Shown here piece by piece: positions 36,129 through 45,225 of a stretch of DNA of 64,000 bases (the first letter of the stretch is position 1; each line of letters begins with the position of its first letter). The DNA lies in contig NZ_JAAVUN010000001.1 of NCBI RefSeq assembly GCF_012163155.1, positions 248,001 to 312,000 on the forward strand, read 5' to 3'. Source of the DNA: Kocuria subflava. GTDB taxonomy: Bacteria; Actinomycetota; Actinomycetes; Actinomycetales; Micrococcaceae. The notes below the pieces were generated by a model, which did not search any database, was not told where the DNA came from, and saw only the letters and a list, made by a program, of their open reading frames with translations. The position numbers were made by a program, and so were the translations under genes.

Positions 36129-37550
36129 TCACGGCCAGTTGACGGTCAGGATCTCCCCGGCTGGACGCCGGGTGGCCCCGTATTCCAATTTCTGCTCCGG
36201 CGGGCCGTCAGCCCGCGGCAGGTCCGGGATCAGGGGGCCGATCTGACGGATGCGTTCCAGGGTGACCTCCGTGTGAGCCTCGACCGGCACGAATCCCGGT
36301 TCCGGTTCCACGGGCTTGTCGCCCGGAACAAGGATCACGGGCATTCCGGCTGCAACAGCTGACTGGGCGCCGGCCTGGGAGTCCTCCAGCGCAATGCAGT
36401 CCTCGGCTGCGCACATCAGGCGCTCGGCCGCCATCTGGTACGGCTCTGCGGCGGGCTTGGGGTTCTCCACGTCCTCACGGGAGACTACGGCACGAATGTT
36501 CTCCGTCAGGGCGGCTGCCGTGGTGGTGACCACCGAGGCCAGGGCGTTGGTGACCAGGGCTGCCGGGATGCGTTCGTGGCGCAGTTCCTCCAGCAGTTCG
36601 GGGATGCCGGGGATCAAGGGGACGTCGTCGCGGATGGAGTCCACCACATGCGCCCCGATCCGCTCGGTGATCTCCTGGACGCCGCCCTCGGCGCCGCGGT
36701 CCACCATCATCTGAGCGGAGAACTGCACGGTCTGACCCAACCCCGCGTGATCGTCCTCGGTGGTCCAGTCCTGCCCGAATTCGGTGGCCACGGCTCGCTT
36801 GGCTGTGGCCCATTCGGGTTCGGTGTTGACCGCGGTTCCGTCGTGGTCCAGCAGCACGGCCTTGGGCCAGGAGGAGCGCTGCGGGTCCAACCACTGCAGC
36901 AGGGACAGCGTCACCTGACGGTGGTCGTTGACGTGCACGGTGCCCTGGTCTGCATCCACGGCAACAGCCCCGGGCAGCACCACAACGGTCATGCCGGCGG
37001 CCTGAGCCGCAGCCACACCGGACGGGGAGTCCTCCAGCACCACACATTCGGTGGGGTCAACGCGCAGTCTGCGGGCCGCTTCCAGGTACCCCTCAGGGGA
37101 GGGCTTGGGTGCCACTCCGCCTTCGGCTTCTTCATTGCCGATCACGACGTCGAACAGCCCCTCCGGGGCCAACGTGGCCGTGTGTTCACCCATCTCACGA
37201 GCAGCATTGGTCACGATCGCGGTGGGCAGTCCCGCGTCTGCGATCTCCTGCAGCAGCTCGGGCATACCGGCAATCAGTTCAAGCGGGGTGGCCCGGACTT
37301 CTTCCTCGGAAACCTTGAGCAGCCCGGTGATCAGGGCGTCGTCGTCGAGTTCGGTGACCCCGTTGGCGCGCAACCGGTCCACGGTCACGCGGGCGGGAAG
37401 GCCGATGGTGGCCAGGGTGTCGGCCTCGTCCCAGGTGCCACCGTTCTCTGCGGCGAACCGCGCTTTGGCCCGTCCCCAGATGGGTTCGGTGTCCACGAGC
37501 GTGCCGTCGTGATCGAAAAGGACTGCCTGGGGAAAAGTGCGCGGCGACAT
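36129..37550 (-). CDS. Tandem haloacid dehalogenase-type phosphatase (two HAD domains in one chain)
   Basis: A 473-residue protein made of two consecutive, related HAD domains of about 225 residues each. The first has DHDGT (nucleophile Asp13, Asp15), TNA (about 114), Lys149 and LEDSPSG (172-178). The second has DHDGT with Asp235 and Asp237, a TNA motif, a KP motif and LEDSQAG. Both sets look catalytically complete. They are phosphoglycolate phosphatase/beta-phosphoglucomutase-like; the substrates are unknown. The start is ATG 37550, 7 nt after TAGGGT. A single-domain ancestor followed by internal duplication is the simplest explanation. Confidence 0.88.
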   Translation of the reverse strand: MSPRTFPQAVLFDHDGTLVDTEPIWGRAKARFAAENGGTWDEADTLATIGLPARVTVDRLRANGVTELDDDALITGLLKVSEEEVRATPLELIAGMPELLQEIADAGLPTAIVTNAAREMGEHTATLAPEGLFDVVIGNEEAEGGVAPKPSPEGYLEAARRLRVDPTECVVLEDSPSGVAAAQAAGMTVVVLPGAVAVDADQGTVHVNDHRQVTLSLLQWLDPQRSSWPKAVLLDHDGTAVNTEPEWATAKRAVATEFGQDWTTEDDHAGLGQTVQFSAQMMVDRGAEGGVQEITERIGAHVVDSIRDDVPLIPGIPELLEELRHERIPAALVTNALASVVTTTAAALTENIRAVVSREDVENPKPAAEPYQMAAERLMCAAEDCIALEDSQAGAQSAVAAGMPVILVPGDKPVEPEPGFVPVEAHTEVTLERIRQIGPLIPDLPRADGPPEQKLEYGATRRPAGEILTVNWP

Positions 37551-37630
37551 GGCCTCCACCCTATCGGCCCCGATGGTGCCTTTCAGTATTCGTTGCAGCG
37601 GCTGGCTTCACGGATGAGCCCCAGTCCAAT

Positions 37631-38647
37631 TCACGACGACGCCCGGTGGGTCAGCGGGCCGTGTCCCAACACTTCGTGGTCCACGTGGGCTGATGGCTCC
37701 AGCTGGAAGGTGGCGTGTTCCACCGCCACGGGGAAGTGCTGTGCTGCACAGGCCTGCAGGGCATCCAGGATGCGCGGCGCACCGCCGTCGTGAAACGCGC
37801 TGTCCTCAATCACCACGTGGGCTGTCAGTACGGGAACCCCGGTGGCCACCACGGAGGCGTGGAGATCATGCACGGCCAGCACGCGGGGGACTGTTTCCAG
37901 GTGGGCCGCAACCTGATCCAGATCCAAACCGCGCGGAGCCGATTCCATGAGCACTGACCCTGATTCCCGCAGGATGCGGGTGGCGCGGGGAATGATCAGA
38001 AGAGCAATGGCCATGCCGGCCACGGCGTCGGCCCCGGTCCAGCCGGTCCAGGCGATCGCCACGGCGGCAATGATCACAGCCACGGATCCCAGGGCGTCAT
38101 TGAGGACCTCCAGGAACGCGGCTTTCATGTTCAGAGAAGCTTCCCGGGCGGTGGTGAGCACCAGCAGGGAGGCGATGTTGGCCAGCAATCCCACCGCGCC
38201 GATCACGCCCAGCAGCACCACGTTGAACTCATTTGCCGGGGTGGGGTTGAGCAGGCGCTGGACACCCTCCGCCAGTGCGTAGATGCCCACTGCCATCAGA
38301 ACGGTGGCCTGGACGCCTGCGGCGATGATCTCGGCGCGCAGCCACCCCCAGCTGCGGCGGGCCGAGCGTGGGCGGGTGATCAGGATGGAGGCCGTCAGGG
38401 CCATGAGCAGACCGATTGAGTCCACGGCCATGTGCGCGGAGTCCACCAGCAGTGCCAGGGAGCCGGTCAGGACCGCGCCCACCACTTGGGCCAGCAGCAC
38501 TGTGGTGGTGATGGCAAAAGCGATGCCCAGGCGGGTGCGGGAGGAGCGCGCCACGTCATGCGAATGCCCGTGCCTGTCTCCATGGCTGTGGTCCGTGGCT
38601 GAATGCACGGCCGGCGCGCTACGACGTGATGCTTCCCCACATGACAT
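37631..38647 (-). CDS. Cation diffusion facilitator (metal exporter)
   Basis: A 338-residue protein with six helices after a His-rich N-terminus (DHSHGDRHGHSHD). Helices 2 and 5 have the metal-site patterns LLVDSAHMAVDS and LNDALGSVAV, giving H/D residues for Zn2+-type binding. It exports Zn, Co or a similar divalent metal. TATTTT on the minus strand ends 6 nt before ATG 38647, so the mRNA is probably leaderless. A palindrome typical of ArsR/SmtB metal sensors covers that promoter, but no sensor gene is adjacent. Confidence 0.92.
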   Translation of the reverse strand: MSCGEASRRSAPAVHSATDHSHGDRHGHSHDVARSSRTRLGIAFAITTTVLLAQVVGAVLTGSLALLVDSAHMAVDSIGLLMALTASILITRPRSARRSWGWLRAEIIAAGVQATVLMAVGIYALAEGVQRLLNPTPANEFNVVLLGVIGAVGLLANIASLLVLTTAREASLNMKAAFLEVLNDALGSVAVIIAAVAIAWTGWTGADAVAGMAIALLIIPRATRILRESGSVLMESAPRGLDLDQVAAHLETVPRVLAVHDLHASVVATGVPVLTAHVVIEDSAFHDGGAPRILDALQACAAQHFPVAVEHATFQLEPSAHVDHEVLGHGPLTHRASS

Positions 38648-38667
38648 ATTAGAAAAATAGCATATGT
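38644..38667. promoter_or_regulatory. Metal-sensor-type operator over the CDF promoter
   Basis: ACATAT-N12-ATATGT, an inverted repeat in a very AT-rich patch. It spans the -10 box TATTTT (38654-38659, minus strand) and the start codon. Similar ATAT-containing repeats are bound by ArsR/SmtB-type repressors (for example KmtR-cdf in mycobacteria). Confidence 0.5.
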
Positions 38668-38756
38668 TGCGTGGAGTGAGGCAGGTGCCGGCCGGTCGGG
38701 ATGGCCGGCGGTGCTGCCGATGTGACGCTGCAATCGGCGCACGGGCTCCAGGTTCG

Positions 38757-38762
38757 TAGACT
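38757..38762 (+). promoter_or_regulatory. -10 element of the membrane-protein gene (leaderless)
   Basis: TAGACT at -12 to -7 relative to ATG 38769. Confidence 0.45.
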
Positions 38763-38768
38763 TGAACC

Positions 38769-39428
38769 ATGCCCACCGAGTCCCCGGTCGAATCAACCCC
38801 CGCTGAGCACGCCGGAGGCCGTGAGTCCACGCAAAGTTCTTCAGTGGTGTTCACGGATCGCCGTGGAACGGTGGTTCAAAAAGTTGTCCCAGTGTTGGCC
38901 CCGGTCATGCCGCTGGTGTTGGCTGCGTGGCTGGTGCTGGCATCCGTACCGCTGGGTGGCCCGGGGGGCAGGGCGCTGATCTGGCTCGGAGTGCTTGCCG
39001 CACCTTTGGGTGTTCTGCTGTGGATCTCCGGGGCATTGGTCCTTGCCGAGCGGGCCTACCACCGTCCCGCATACGCTCGCCCGGTGACCACCGTGCTGAT
39101 CGTGTGCGCCTGGGTGGGTGCGGTGGTGCTCGGCTTCTTCCTGCCCGATCTGATTGACGGGCGGGGGCAGTCCCTGTTCACGGCTGCGGCCGGACCCGAT
39201 TCCGTGGGACTGAGCGCAGGATTCGCCAACACGCTGGGTGTGCTGACCTTTGCAGCAGCGGCAGGCTCGGTGGTCAGTGCCGCGTTGGATGTACGTTCCA
39301 CCAAGGCTCGTTTGCGCGGAGACGTTGTGGAACTGGACCCTGAGGAGGAAGACCGCCTGCGGCAGCAGTGGGTCAACTCCTTCCAGGACCCAGCTGACTT
39401 TGCCCGCGAGTACGGAGATCCCCGGTGA
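38769..39428 (+). CDS. Hypothetical four-helix membrane protein
   Basis: A 219-residue protein I do not recognise. A polar N-terminus of about 45 residues is followed by hydrophobic segments at about 47-62, 68-90, 103-122 and 147-168, then an acidic-to-charged C-terminus (VVELDPEEEDRLRQQWVNSFQDP). The start is the ATG 6 nt after TAGACT. The CDP-alcohol phosphatidyltransferase gene overlaps its stop by 4 bp, so the two are cotranscribed; a role at the membrane near phospholipid synthesis is only inference. Confidence 0.75.
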   Translation: MPTESPVESTPAEHAGGRESTQSSSVVFTDRRGTVVQKVVPVLAPVMPLVLAAWLVLASVPLGGPGGRALIWLGVLAAPLGVLLWISGALVLAERAYHRPAYARPVTTVLIVCAWVGAVVLGFFLPDLIDGRGQSLFTAAAGPDSVGLSAGFANTLGVLTFAAAAGSVVSAALDVRSTKARLRGDVVELDPEEEDRLRQQWVNSFQDPADFAREYGDPR

Positions 39429-40048
39429 ATGGCATCCGCAAGGCTCTGCGGGACGGACTGGTGCCGCCACCGCCGAGCGCCGAACCCGTCAAGCACCGGG
39501 ACGCCGGTGTCTGGACCATTCCCAATCTGTTCACGCTGCTGCGGTTCCTGCTGATCATCCCAGCGGTGATCTCCATCTTCTACATCGACGAACGCCCCTG
39601 GCTGCCCCTGACGTTGGTGGCCGTGTTCAGCTTGACGGACTGGGTGGACGGATTCCTGGCCAGGCTGCTGGATCAATACAGCGCGATCGGCGCCAAGTTC
39701 GACCCCTTGGCCGACCGCCTGGGACTGGGGCTGGTGGTCATCGCCCTGGCCTGGGAGGGGCTGCTGCCGTGGTGGGCCATCGTCATCATCGCCACCGTGG
39801 ACCTGTTCCTGCTCTTCTTCATCCTCCTGATGGACGCGCACCAGGCCATGCGGGTCAACTGGATCGGCAAGTTCCGCACCGCCCTGACCATGGTGGGTGT
39901 GGTGGCCGTGCTGGCCGGCCCGGCCTTTGCCCAGCCGGTGTTGAGCACCATCGGGGTGCTGTGCGTGGAGGTCGGTGCCTTCCTGCACATCATCACCGGA
40001 GTCCAGTACGCCCGGTTGGCCTGGCTCGGGAGGCGACGTTTCCGCTGA
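39425..40048 (+). CDS. CDP-alcohol phosphatidyltransferase (PgsA-like)
   Basis: A 207-residue membrane enzyme with the complete signature D72-xx-D75-G-xx-A-R-x8-G89-xxx-D93-xxx-D97, so all metal- and substrate-binding residues are present. It joins a CDP-diacylglycerol to an alcohol, most likely glycerol-3-phosphate, in phospholipid synthesis; the exact alcohol cannot be told. The GTG start overlaps the preceding membrane protein gene. It is convergent with a GNAT gene; only a weak 5-bp stem lies between them. Confidence 0.9.
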   Translation: MNGIRKALRDGLVPPPPSAEPVKHRDAGVWTIPNLFTLLRFLLIIPAVISIFYIDERPWLPLTLVAVFSLTDWVDGFLARLLDQYSAIGAKFDPLADRLGLGLVVIALAWEGLLPWWAIVIIATVDLFLLFFILLMDAHQAMRVNWIGKFRTALTMVGVVAVLAGPAFAQPVLSTIGVLCVEVGAFLHIITGVQYARLAWLGRRRFR

Positions 40049-40086
40049 GAACCGTCAGGGTTCAAGGCCGGTGAGCTCAGGGGCCA

Positions 40087-40758
40087 TCAGGCGCGCAGCC
40101 ACATGGCGTACTGCGTGACTGCCCGGGAATCCACCACCTCCTGGTGCAGGGTGAATCCGTGGCGTTCGTAGAGGCGGCGACTAGCCGGAGTGGTTGATTC
40201 CAGGGCCACCGATGTGCCTGCGGCGCGTTGCAATCCGTGGCGCAGCAGTTGTGTCCCGGCGCCCAGACCTTGTGCCGCAGGGCTGACGGCCAACATCTCC
40301 AGATGCCAATGCGGTTCGGGCGGGCGGGCGGCCACCACGAGTTCGTGATCTGCTGCAACCTGTTCGGCATCCAGCTGGTGGGTGCTGACAAACAGCTCCT
40401 CCAGCTCCTGCGACTGCTCAGGCGCCAGTGGCGGACTCCATTGGGCCACACCCACAATTCGGCCGTCGTCGTCCCCGGTGCCCAAGCCGGTGGTCACTAC
40501 GACGACGTCGATGTTCTGGTGGGCCAAACCATGTTCGCGCAGTGCTCGCTGTTGGTATTGCGCTGCCTCGGGTGAGCCGATGGCTGCAGCTGGGATGTGC
40601 CCCAGGGTCCAGGGGTCCTGCGCAAAGGCATCCAACAGAATCTGTGCAGCCGCTTCAATGTCCGCCTCCGTGGCTGCCCGGACCGTGGTTCTGGGTGCTG
40701 CAGACGTGGGCTGGCTGGCTTGCTCACTGTATGGGCGGGGATCAGTGGGGGAGGTCAT
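40087..40758 (-). CDS. GNAT-family N-acetyltransferase
   Basis: A 223-residue protein. The acetyl-CoA motif A is LEMLAVSPAAQGLGAGTQLL (about 151-170, the Q/R-x-x-G-x-G/A loop), and motif B has TTPASRRLYERHGF. Substrate unknown. Two ATGs lie 6 bp apart; the upstream one (40764) is only 2 nt behind a TAAACT -10 box, so the transcript should start after it and ATG 40758 is chosen. Confidence 0.85.
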   Translation of the reverse strand: MTSPTDPRPYSEQASQPTSAAPRTTVRAATEADIEAAAQILLDAFAQDPWTLGHIPAAAIGSPEAAQYQQRALREHGLAHQNIDVVVVTTGLGTGDDDGRIVGVAQWSPPLAPEQSQELEELFVSTHQLDAEQVAADHELVVAARPPEPHWHLEMLAVSPAAQGLGAGTQLLRHGLQRAAGTSVALESTTPASRRLYERHGFTLHQEVVDSRAVTQYAMWLRA

Positions 40759-40844
40759 GGTCATCGAGTTTAGGTTCGGGGTCAGACGGCACCGAGCTCG
40801 TGAGGATCCACCATCGGAAAGCTCAGTGCATCTAGCGAAAGAAA

Positions 40845-40865
40845 GTTGATACAGGTAGACTCAAG
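40845..40865. promoter_or_regulatory. HAIR-like HspR site and -10 box upstream of clpB
   Basis: GTTGATA-N7-ACTCAAG: the right half matches the HAIR consensus fully and the left half at 4 of 7 bases. TAGACT (40856-40861), the probable clpB -10 box, lies inside it, 56 bp before the ATG. clpB is a known HspR target in other actinobacteria. Confidence 0.65.
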
Positions 40866-40916
40866 TATGAACCTCACGGCCTCAGCACCTGGGGCCCACA
40901 ACAGTCAAGGAGTGAC

Positions 40917-43556
40917 ATGGACACCAAACTCACCACGCGCTCGCAGGAGGCCGTCAGCGCTGCTGCCACTGAGGCATCCACGGCGGGCAATCCGCACATT
41001 GAACCCGTCCACCTGCTCAAGGCGCTGGTGGACCAACGCGACGGCGTTGCGGACGCCGTCCTGCAAGCTGCCGGTGTGAATGTGGCCGGGCTGGCCACCA
41101 AGGCAGCCCATGCCGTTGCGGCACTGCCGTCGGCATCGGGGTCCACCACGGCGCAGGCACAGTTCAACCGCGGCACGCTGCAGGTGATCCAGGCTGCGGA
41201 GAAGTTCGCCCAGGGCCTGGGGGATGAATACGTCTCCACCGAACACCTCCTGATGGGTCTGGCCCAGGTGGACAGCCCCGCCTCCCGTGTGCTGATGGAA
41301 GCCGGTGCCACGGAGCAGGTCATTCGGGACACCATCCCGGCCGTGCGTGGAGACCGCCGGGTGACCAGTCCGGACCCGGAAGGAACTTTCCAGGCACTGG
41401 AGAAGTACGGCACGGATCTGACCGCCATTGCCCGTGAAGGCAAGTTGGATCCGGTGATCGGCCGCGATTCGGAGATCCGCCGAGTGGTTCAGGTGCTCTC
41501 GCGCCGGACCAAGAACAACCCGGTGCTGATCGGTGAACCGGGGGTGGGCAAAACCGCCGTCGTGGAAGGTCTGGCGCAGCGCATGGTGGAGGGGGATGTC
41601 CCGGAGACCCTGCGCGGCAAGACTCTGATCTCCCTGGACCTGGGGTCCATGGTGGCCGGGGCCAAGTACCGCGGTGAGTTCGAGGAACGCCTCAAGGCCG
41701 TCCTGGATGAGATCAAGGGCTCGGAAGGCCAAGTGGTGACCTTCATTGACGAGCTGCACACCGTTGTGGGGGCCGGTGGCTCCTCGGACGGTTCCATGGA
41801 TGCCGGCAACATGCTCAAGCCCATGCTGGCCCGCGGCGAGCTGCGTCTGATCGGTGCCACCACGCTGGATGAGTACCGGGAGAACATCGAGAAGGACGCA
41901 GCCCTGGAACGCCGTTTCCAGCAGGTCTACGTGGGTGAGCCTTCCGTGGAGGACACCATTGCCATCCTGCGCGGGCTCAAGGAACGTTACGAGGCCCACC
42001 ACAAGGTCCAGATCGCCGATTCCGCTCTGGTGGCCGCGGCCTCGCTGTCCAACCGGTTCATCCCGGGCCGCCAGTTGCCGGACAAGGCCATCGACCTGGT
42101 GGATGAGGCCGCCTCCCGTCTGCGGATGGAGATCGACTCCGCCCCTGAGGAGATCGACCAGCGGCGCCGCCAGGTGGACCGGCTGACCATGGAGGAACTG
42201 GCACTGAAGGACGAAACCGATCCAGCATCGGTGGAGCGCCTGGAAGCACTGCGCAAGGACAAGGCGGACAAGCAAGCTGACCTTGACGCCCTCAACGCGC
42301 GGTGGGAACAGGAGAAGGCCGGTCTGAACCGGGTGGGGGATCTCAAGGCCAAGATCGACGAACTGCGCTCTCAGGCCGAACGTGCCCAGCGCGGCGGGGA
42401 TCTGGGGGAGGCCTCCCGTCTGCTCTACGGGGAGATCCCGGCTCTGCAGAAGGAGCTGGATCTGGCTCAGGAGCAGGAAAACGCGGAGGAGGCTGACCAT
42501 GAGTCCATGGTCTCCGAGGAGGTCACCGCGGACGACGTCGCAGAGGTCATCTCTGCCTGGACCGGGATTCCCGCCGGGCGCATGCTGCAAGGTGAGACGG
42601 AAAAACTGCTGCACATGGAGCAGCGCCTGGGCCAGCGGTTGATCGGCCAGACGCAGGCCGTGGTGGCCGTGGCGGACGCCGTTCGGCGCTCCCGGGCAGG
42701 GATAGCAGATCCGGACCGTCCCATCGGCTCTTTCCTGTTCCTGGGACCCACGGGCGTGGGCAAGACCGAGTTGGCAAAGTCCCTGGCGGAATTCCAGTTC
42801 GACGACGAACGTGCGCTGATCCGCATCGACATGTCCGAGTACGCGGAGAAGCACTCCGTGGCGCGCCTGGTGGGAGCCCCTCCCGGTTATGTGGGTTACG
42901 AGGAAGGTGGCCAGCTCACGGAGGCCGTGCGGCGTCGTCCGTACTCCGTGGTGTTGCTGGATGAGGTGGAGAAGGCACACCCGGAGGTCTTCGACATCTT
43001 GCTGCAGGTGCTCGACGACGGCCGGCTGACCGATGGGCAGGGGCGCACCGTGGACTTCCGCAACACCATCCTGATCCTGACCTCCAATCTGGGCAGCCAG
43101 TTCCTGGTGGACCAGAGCATGGATGAGGATGCCAAGAAGGAAGCGGTCATGAATGTGGTGAACGTGTCCTTCAAGCCGGAGTTCCTGAACCGGTTGGATG
43201 AAGTCATCATGTTCGACCCCTTGAGCACGGAGGACCTGTCCAAGATTGTGGACATCCAGGTCCGTCACCTGGGGCAACGGTTGGCCCAGCGGCGTCTTCA
43301 GCTGGACGTCAACCCCGCAGCCACCGAGTGGCTGGGTCTGGCCGGTTACGACCCCGCTTACGGTGCCCGGCCGCTGCGTCGGCTGGTGCAGCGTGAGATT
43401 GGCGACAAGCTGGCCAAGGGGATTCTCTCCGGGGCCATCGTGGACGGGGACACCGTGCGGGTGGACGTCAACCCGGACGTTGCCGCTGACGGACTGCTGG
43501 TGACAGCCGGCGATGCACCCGGCAGTCCTTCAGGTGAGACCTCCCAGGAGGACTGA
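40917..43556 (+). CDS. clpB: ATP-dependent disaggregase ClpB
   Basis: An 879-residue Hsp100 protein. In order: N domain with two Clp repeats (1-150), first AAA+ domain with Walker A GEPGVGKT (about 204) and Walker B, the M-domain coiled coil (about 400-530), second AAA+ domain with GPTGVGKTE (about 610), then a short polar tail. It rescues aggregated proteins with DnaK-DnaJ-GrpE, encoded 20 kb away. CAAGGAG precedes the ATG. A HAIR-like element upstream suggests shared HspR control. Confidence 0.98.
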   Translation: MDTKLTTRSQEAVSAAATEASTAGNPHIEPVHLLKALVDQRDGVADAVLQAAGVNVAGLATKAAHAVAALPSASGSTTAQAQFNRGTLQVIQAAEKFAQGLGDEYVSTEHLLMGLAQVDSPASRVLMEAGATEQVIRDTIPAVRGDRRVTSPDPEGTFQALEKYGTDLTAIAREGKLDPVIGRDSEIRRVVQVLSRRTKNNPVLIGEPGVGKTAVVEGLAQRMVEGDVPETLRGKTLISLDLGSMVAGAKYRGEFEERLKAVLDEIKGSEGQVVTFIDELHTVVGAGGSSDGSMDAGNMLKPMLARGELRLIGATTLDEYRENIEKDAALERRFQQVYVGEPSVEDTIAILRGLKERYEAHHKVQIADSALVAAASLSNRFIPGRQLPDKAIDLVDEAASRLRMEIDSAPEEIDQRRRQVDRLTMEELALKDETDPASVERLEALRKDKADKQADLDALNARWEQEKAGLNRVGDLKAKIDELRSQAERAQRGGDLGEASRLLYGEIPALQKELDLAQEQENAEEADHESMVSEEVTADDVAEVISAWTGIPAGRMLQGETEKLLHMEQRLGQRLIGQTQAVVAVADAVRRSRAGIADPDRPIGSFLFLGPTGVGKTELAKSLAEFQFDDERALIRIDMSEYAEKHSVARLVGAPPGYVGYEEGGQLTEAVRRRPYSVVLLDEVEKAHPEVFDILLQVLDDGRLTDGQGRTVDFRNTILILTSNLGSQFLVDQSMDEDAKKEAVMNVVNVSFKPEFLNRLDEVIMFDPLSTEDLSKIVDIQVRHLGQRLAQRRLQLDVNPAATEWLGLAGYDPAYGARPLRRLVQREIGDKLAKGILSGAIVDGDTVRVDVNPDVAADGLLVTAGDAPGSPSGETSQED

Positions 43557-43563
43557 AGCAGGG

Positions 43564-43617
43564 GCGGCTCGGCGCCCTGGGTGTCGTGGATTGCGAAAGC
43601 CACGGGAGTCGAGCCGC
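43564..43617 (+). terminator. Terminator of clpB
   Basis: GCGGCTCG pairs with CGAGCCGC, enclosing an inner CGTGG/CCACG stem, 7 bp after the stop. Confidence 0.6.
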
Positions 43618-43729
43618 GCCGCGTGAGCGTGTACGCTGGGGCCACGACACAGACTGACAACACACCGGGGCCGTATCGTGTACCAAACGTACCGCCGACC
43701 GGGACCGAGAGACAGAGGGGGTCACGCTC

Positions 43730-43939
43730 ATGGGGCGCGGCCGTCAAAAGGCGAAGGCAACGCGACAGGCGCGGGAGATGAAGTACTTCAGCCCGCAGAC
43801 CGATTACTCCGCCCTGCAGCGGGAATTACGGCAGTCCGGCAACAGCGGACCTGCCGTGGCTCCCTACCAGGATGACTTCGCCGAGGGTGATGACTACTCG
43901 GAGGACTCGGGGTACGACTCCGACGACGACTACCGTTGA
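43730..43939 (+). CDS. DUF3073 protein
   Basis: A 69-residue protein starting MGRGRQKAKATRQAREMKYF, the strongly conserved start of the actinobacterial DUF3073 family, with a basic N-terminus, a YSALQREL core and an Asp/Ser/Tyr-rich acidic tail. Function unknown. GAGGGGG lies upstream of the ATG. A TATCGT at 43674-43679 may be the -10 box. Confidence 0.88.
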   Translation: MGRGRQKAKATRQAREMKYFSPQTDYSALQRELRQSGNSGPAVAPYQDDFAEGDDYSEDSGYDSDDDYR

Positions 43940-43953
43940 GTCGCTCTGACACG

Positions 43954-43986
43954 AAGGGGCCGGATCCATCACGGATCCGGCCCCTT
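43954..43986. terminator. Terminator between DUF3073 and purM
   Basis: A perfect 14-bp stem AAGGGGCCGGATCC with a 5-nt loop, between convergent genes; it should work in both directions. Confidence 0.8.
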
Positions 43987-44057
43987 CTGCATGCCGGCCC
44001 CTGCACATCCGGCGCGTGCCGCGATGATCAGGCCAGGTGCAGGTACGTTTCAGCGGC

Positions 44058-45215
44058 TCACGATGCGTAGTCACCCACCATGTGAACCACTCCACCGTCC
44101 ACGCCCTTGGCACCTTGGACCCAATCGGGGCCATCCCCCACGCCTGCGGCATCCGTGGTCTCCACGGTGCCCAAGATCCACGATGGGACCCCGCGTGCTT
44201 CCAGGTGCTTGACGGCGGCCTCCGCCACGGAGGGGTCCACCACCGCGATCATGCCAACCCCCAGGTTCAACGTGCGTTCCAGGTCGGCCAGGGGGACGTT
44301 GCCCAGGGTGGAGACCAGTTGGAAGACCGGGGGCAGAGACCATGTGGCACGGTCCACCGTGGCCGTCAGACCTGTGGGCAGCACACGCGCCAGGTTGGCT
44401 GCCAGGCCGCCGCCGGTCACGTGAGTGAAGGCCCGGACACCGGCACCTGTTGCCCCGGAGGAGTCATTGACGGGGAAAGTCTGGGCAAGATCCAGGACGT
44501 CGGCCGCGTAGACCCGGGTGGGTTCCAGAAGTTCTTCACCCAGGGTGCGGCCCAGCTCAGGGACGTCGTGGTCCAGGGACCAACCGGCCACACTGACCAC
44601 ACGGCGCACCAGGGAATACCCGTTGGAGTGCAGACCGGAGGAGGCCATGCCGATCAGCACGTCTCCGGCCTTGACCCGCTGCGGGCCCAGCAGTTCGTCG
44701 GCTTCGATCACTCCGGTGGCCGCCCCGGCGATGTCGTACTCATCCGGGCGCAGCAGGCCCGGGTGTTCTGCGGTTTCCCCACCCACCAGGGCAGTGCCGG
44801 CAGCGGAGCAGGCACTGGCGATGCCGCGAACGATGTCCGCCACCCGCTCCGGGACCACCTTGCCGGTGGCGATGTAGTCGGTCATGAACAGCGGCTTGGC
44901 GCCCACCACCACGATGTCGTCCACCACCATGCCCACCAGGTCCCAACCGATGGTGTCGTGGATGTCCAGGGCCTGGGCAATCGCCACCTTGGTTCCCACG
45001 CCGTCCGTGGAGGTGGCCAGATAGGGCTTGCGGTAACCCACCAGGGCTGAGGCGTCAAAGAGACCGGCGAAACCGCCCACACCGCCGATCACCTGATCCG
45101 TGTGGGTGGCCTTGACCGCCGACTTCATCAGTTCGACGGCGCGGTCACCGGCCTCGACGTCCACCCCCGCCTGGGCGTAGGTGATGGTCTGCTGAGAGGG
45201 TGCGGAATCGGTCAC
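44058..45215 (-). CDS. purM: Phosphoribosylformylglycinamidine cyclo-ligase (AIR synthetase)
   Basis: A 385-residue enzyme of purine synthesis that closes the imidazole ring of AIR using ATP. Family sequences include TYAQAGVDVEAGD near the N-terminus, STDGVGTKVAIA, LVGGETAEHPG and VTGGGLAANLARVLP. The start is GTG 45215 with GAGGA upstream; an in-frame ATG further upstream would run into purF. It lies 10 bp behind purF in the same transcript. Confidence 0.97.
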   Translation of the reverse strand: MTDSAPSQQTITYAQAGVDVEAGDRAVELMKSAVKATHTDQVIGGVGGFAGLFDASALVGYRKPYLATSTDGVGTKVAIAQALDIHDTIGWDLVGMVVDDIVVVGAKPLFMTDYIATGKVVPERVADIVRGIASACSAAGTALVGGETAEHPGLLRPDEYDIAGAATGVIEADELLGPQRVKAGDVLIGMASSGLHSNGYSLVRRVVSVAGWSLDHDVPELGRTLGEELLEPTRVYAADVLDLAQTFPVNDSSGATGAGVRAFTHVTGGGLAANLARVLPTGLTATVDRATWSLPPVFQLVSTLGNVPLADLERTLNLGVGMIAVVDPSVAEAAVKHLEARGVPSWILGTVETTDAAGVGDGPDWVQGAKGVDGGVVHMVGDYAS

Positions 45216-45225
45216 CGAGGGTTCC

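Noticed and set aside
40081-40086. Terminator between the phosphatidyltransferase and GNAT genes
   Set aside because: Only a 5-bp GAACC/GGTTC stem is visible nearby (40049-40063); too weak to list.
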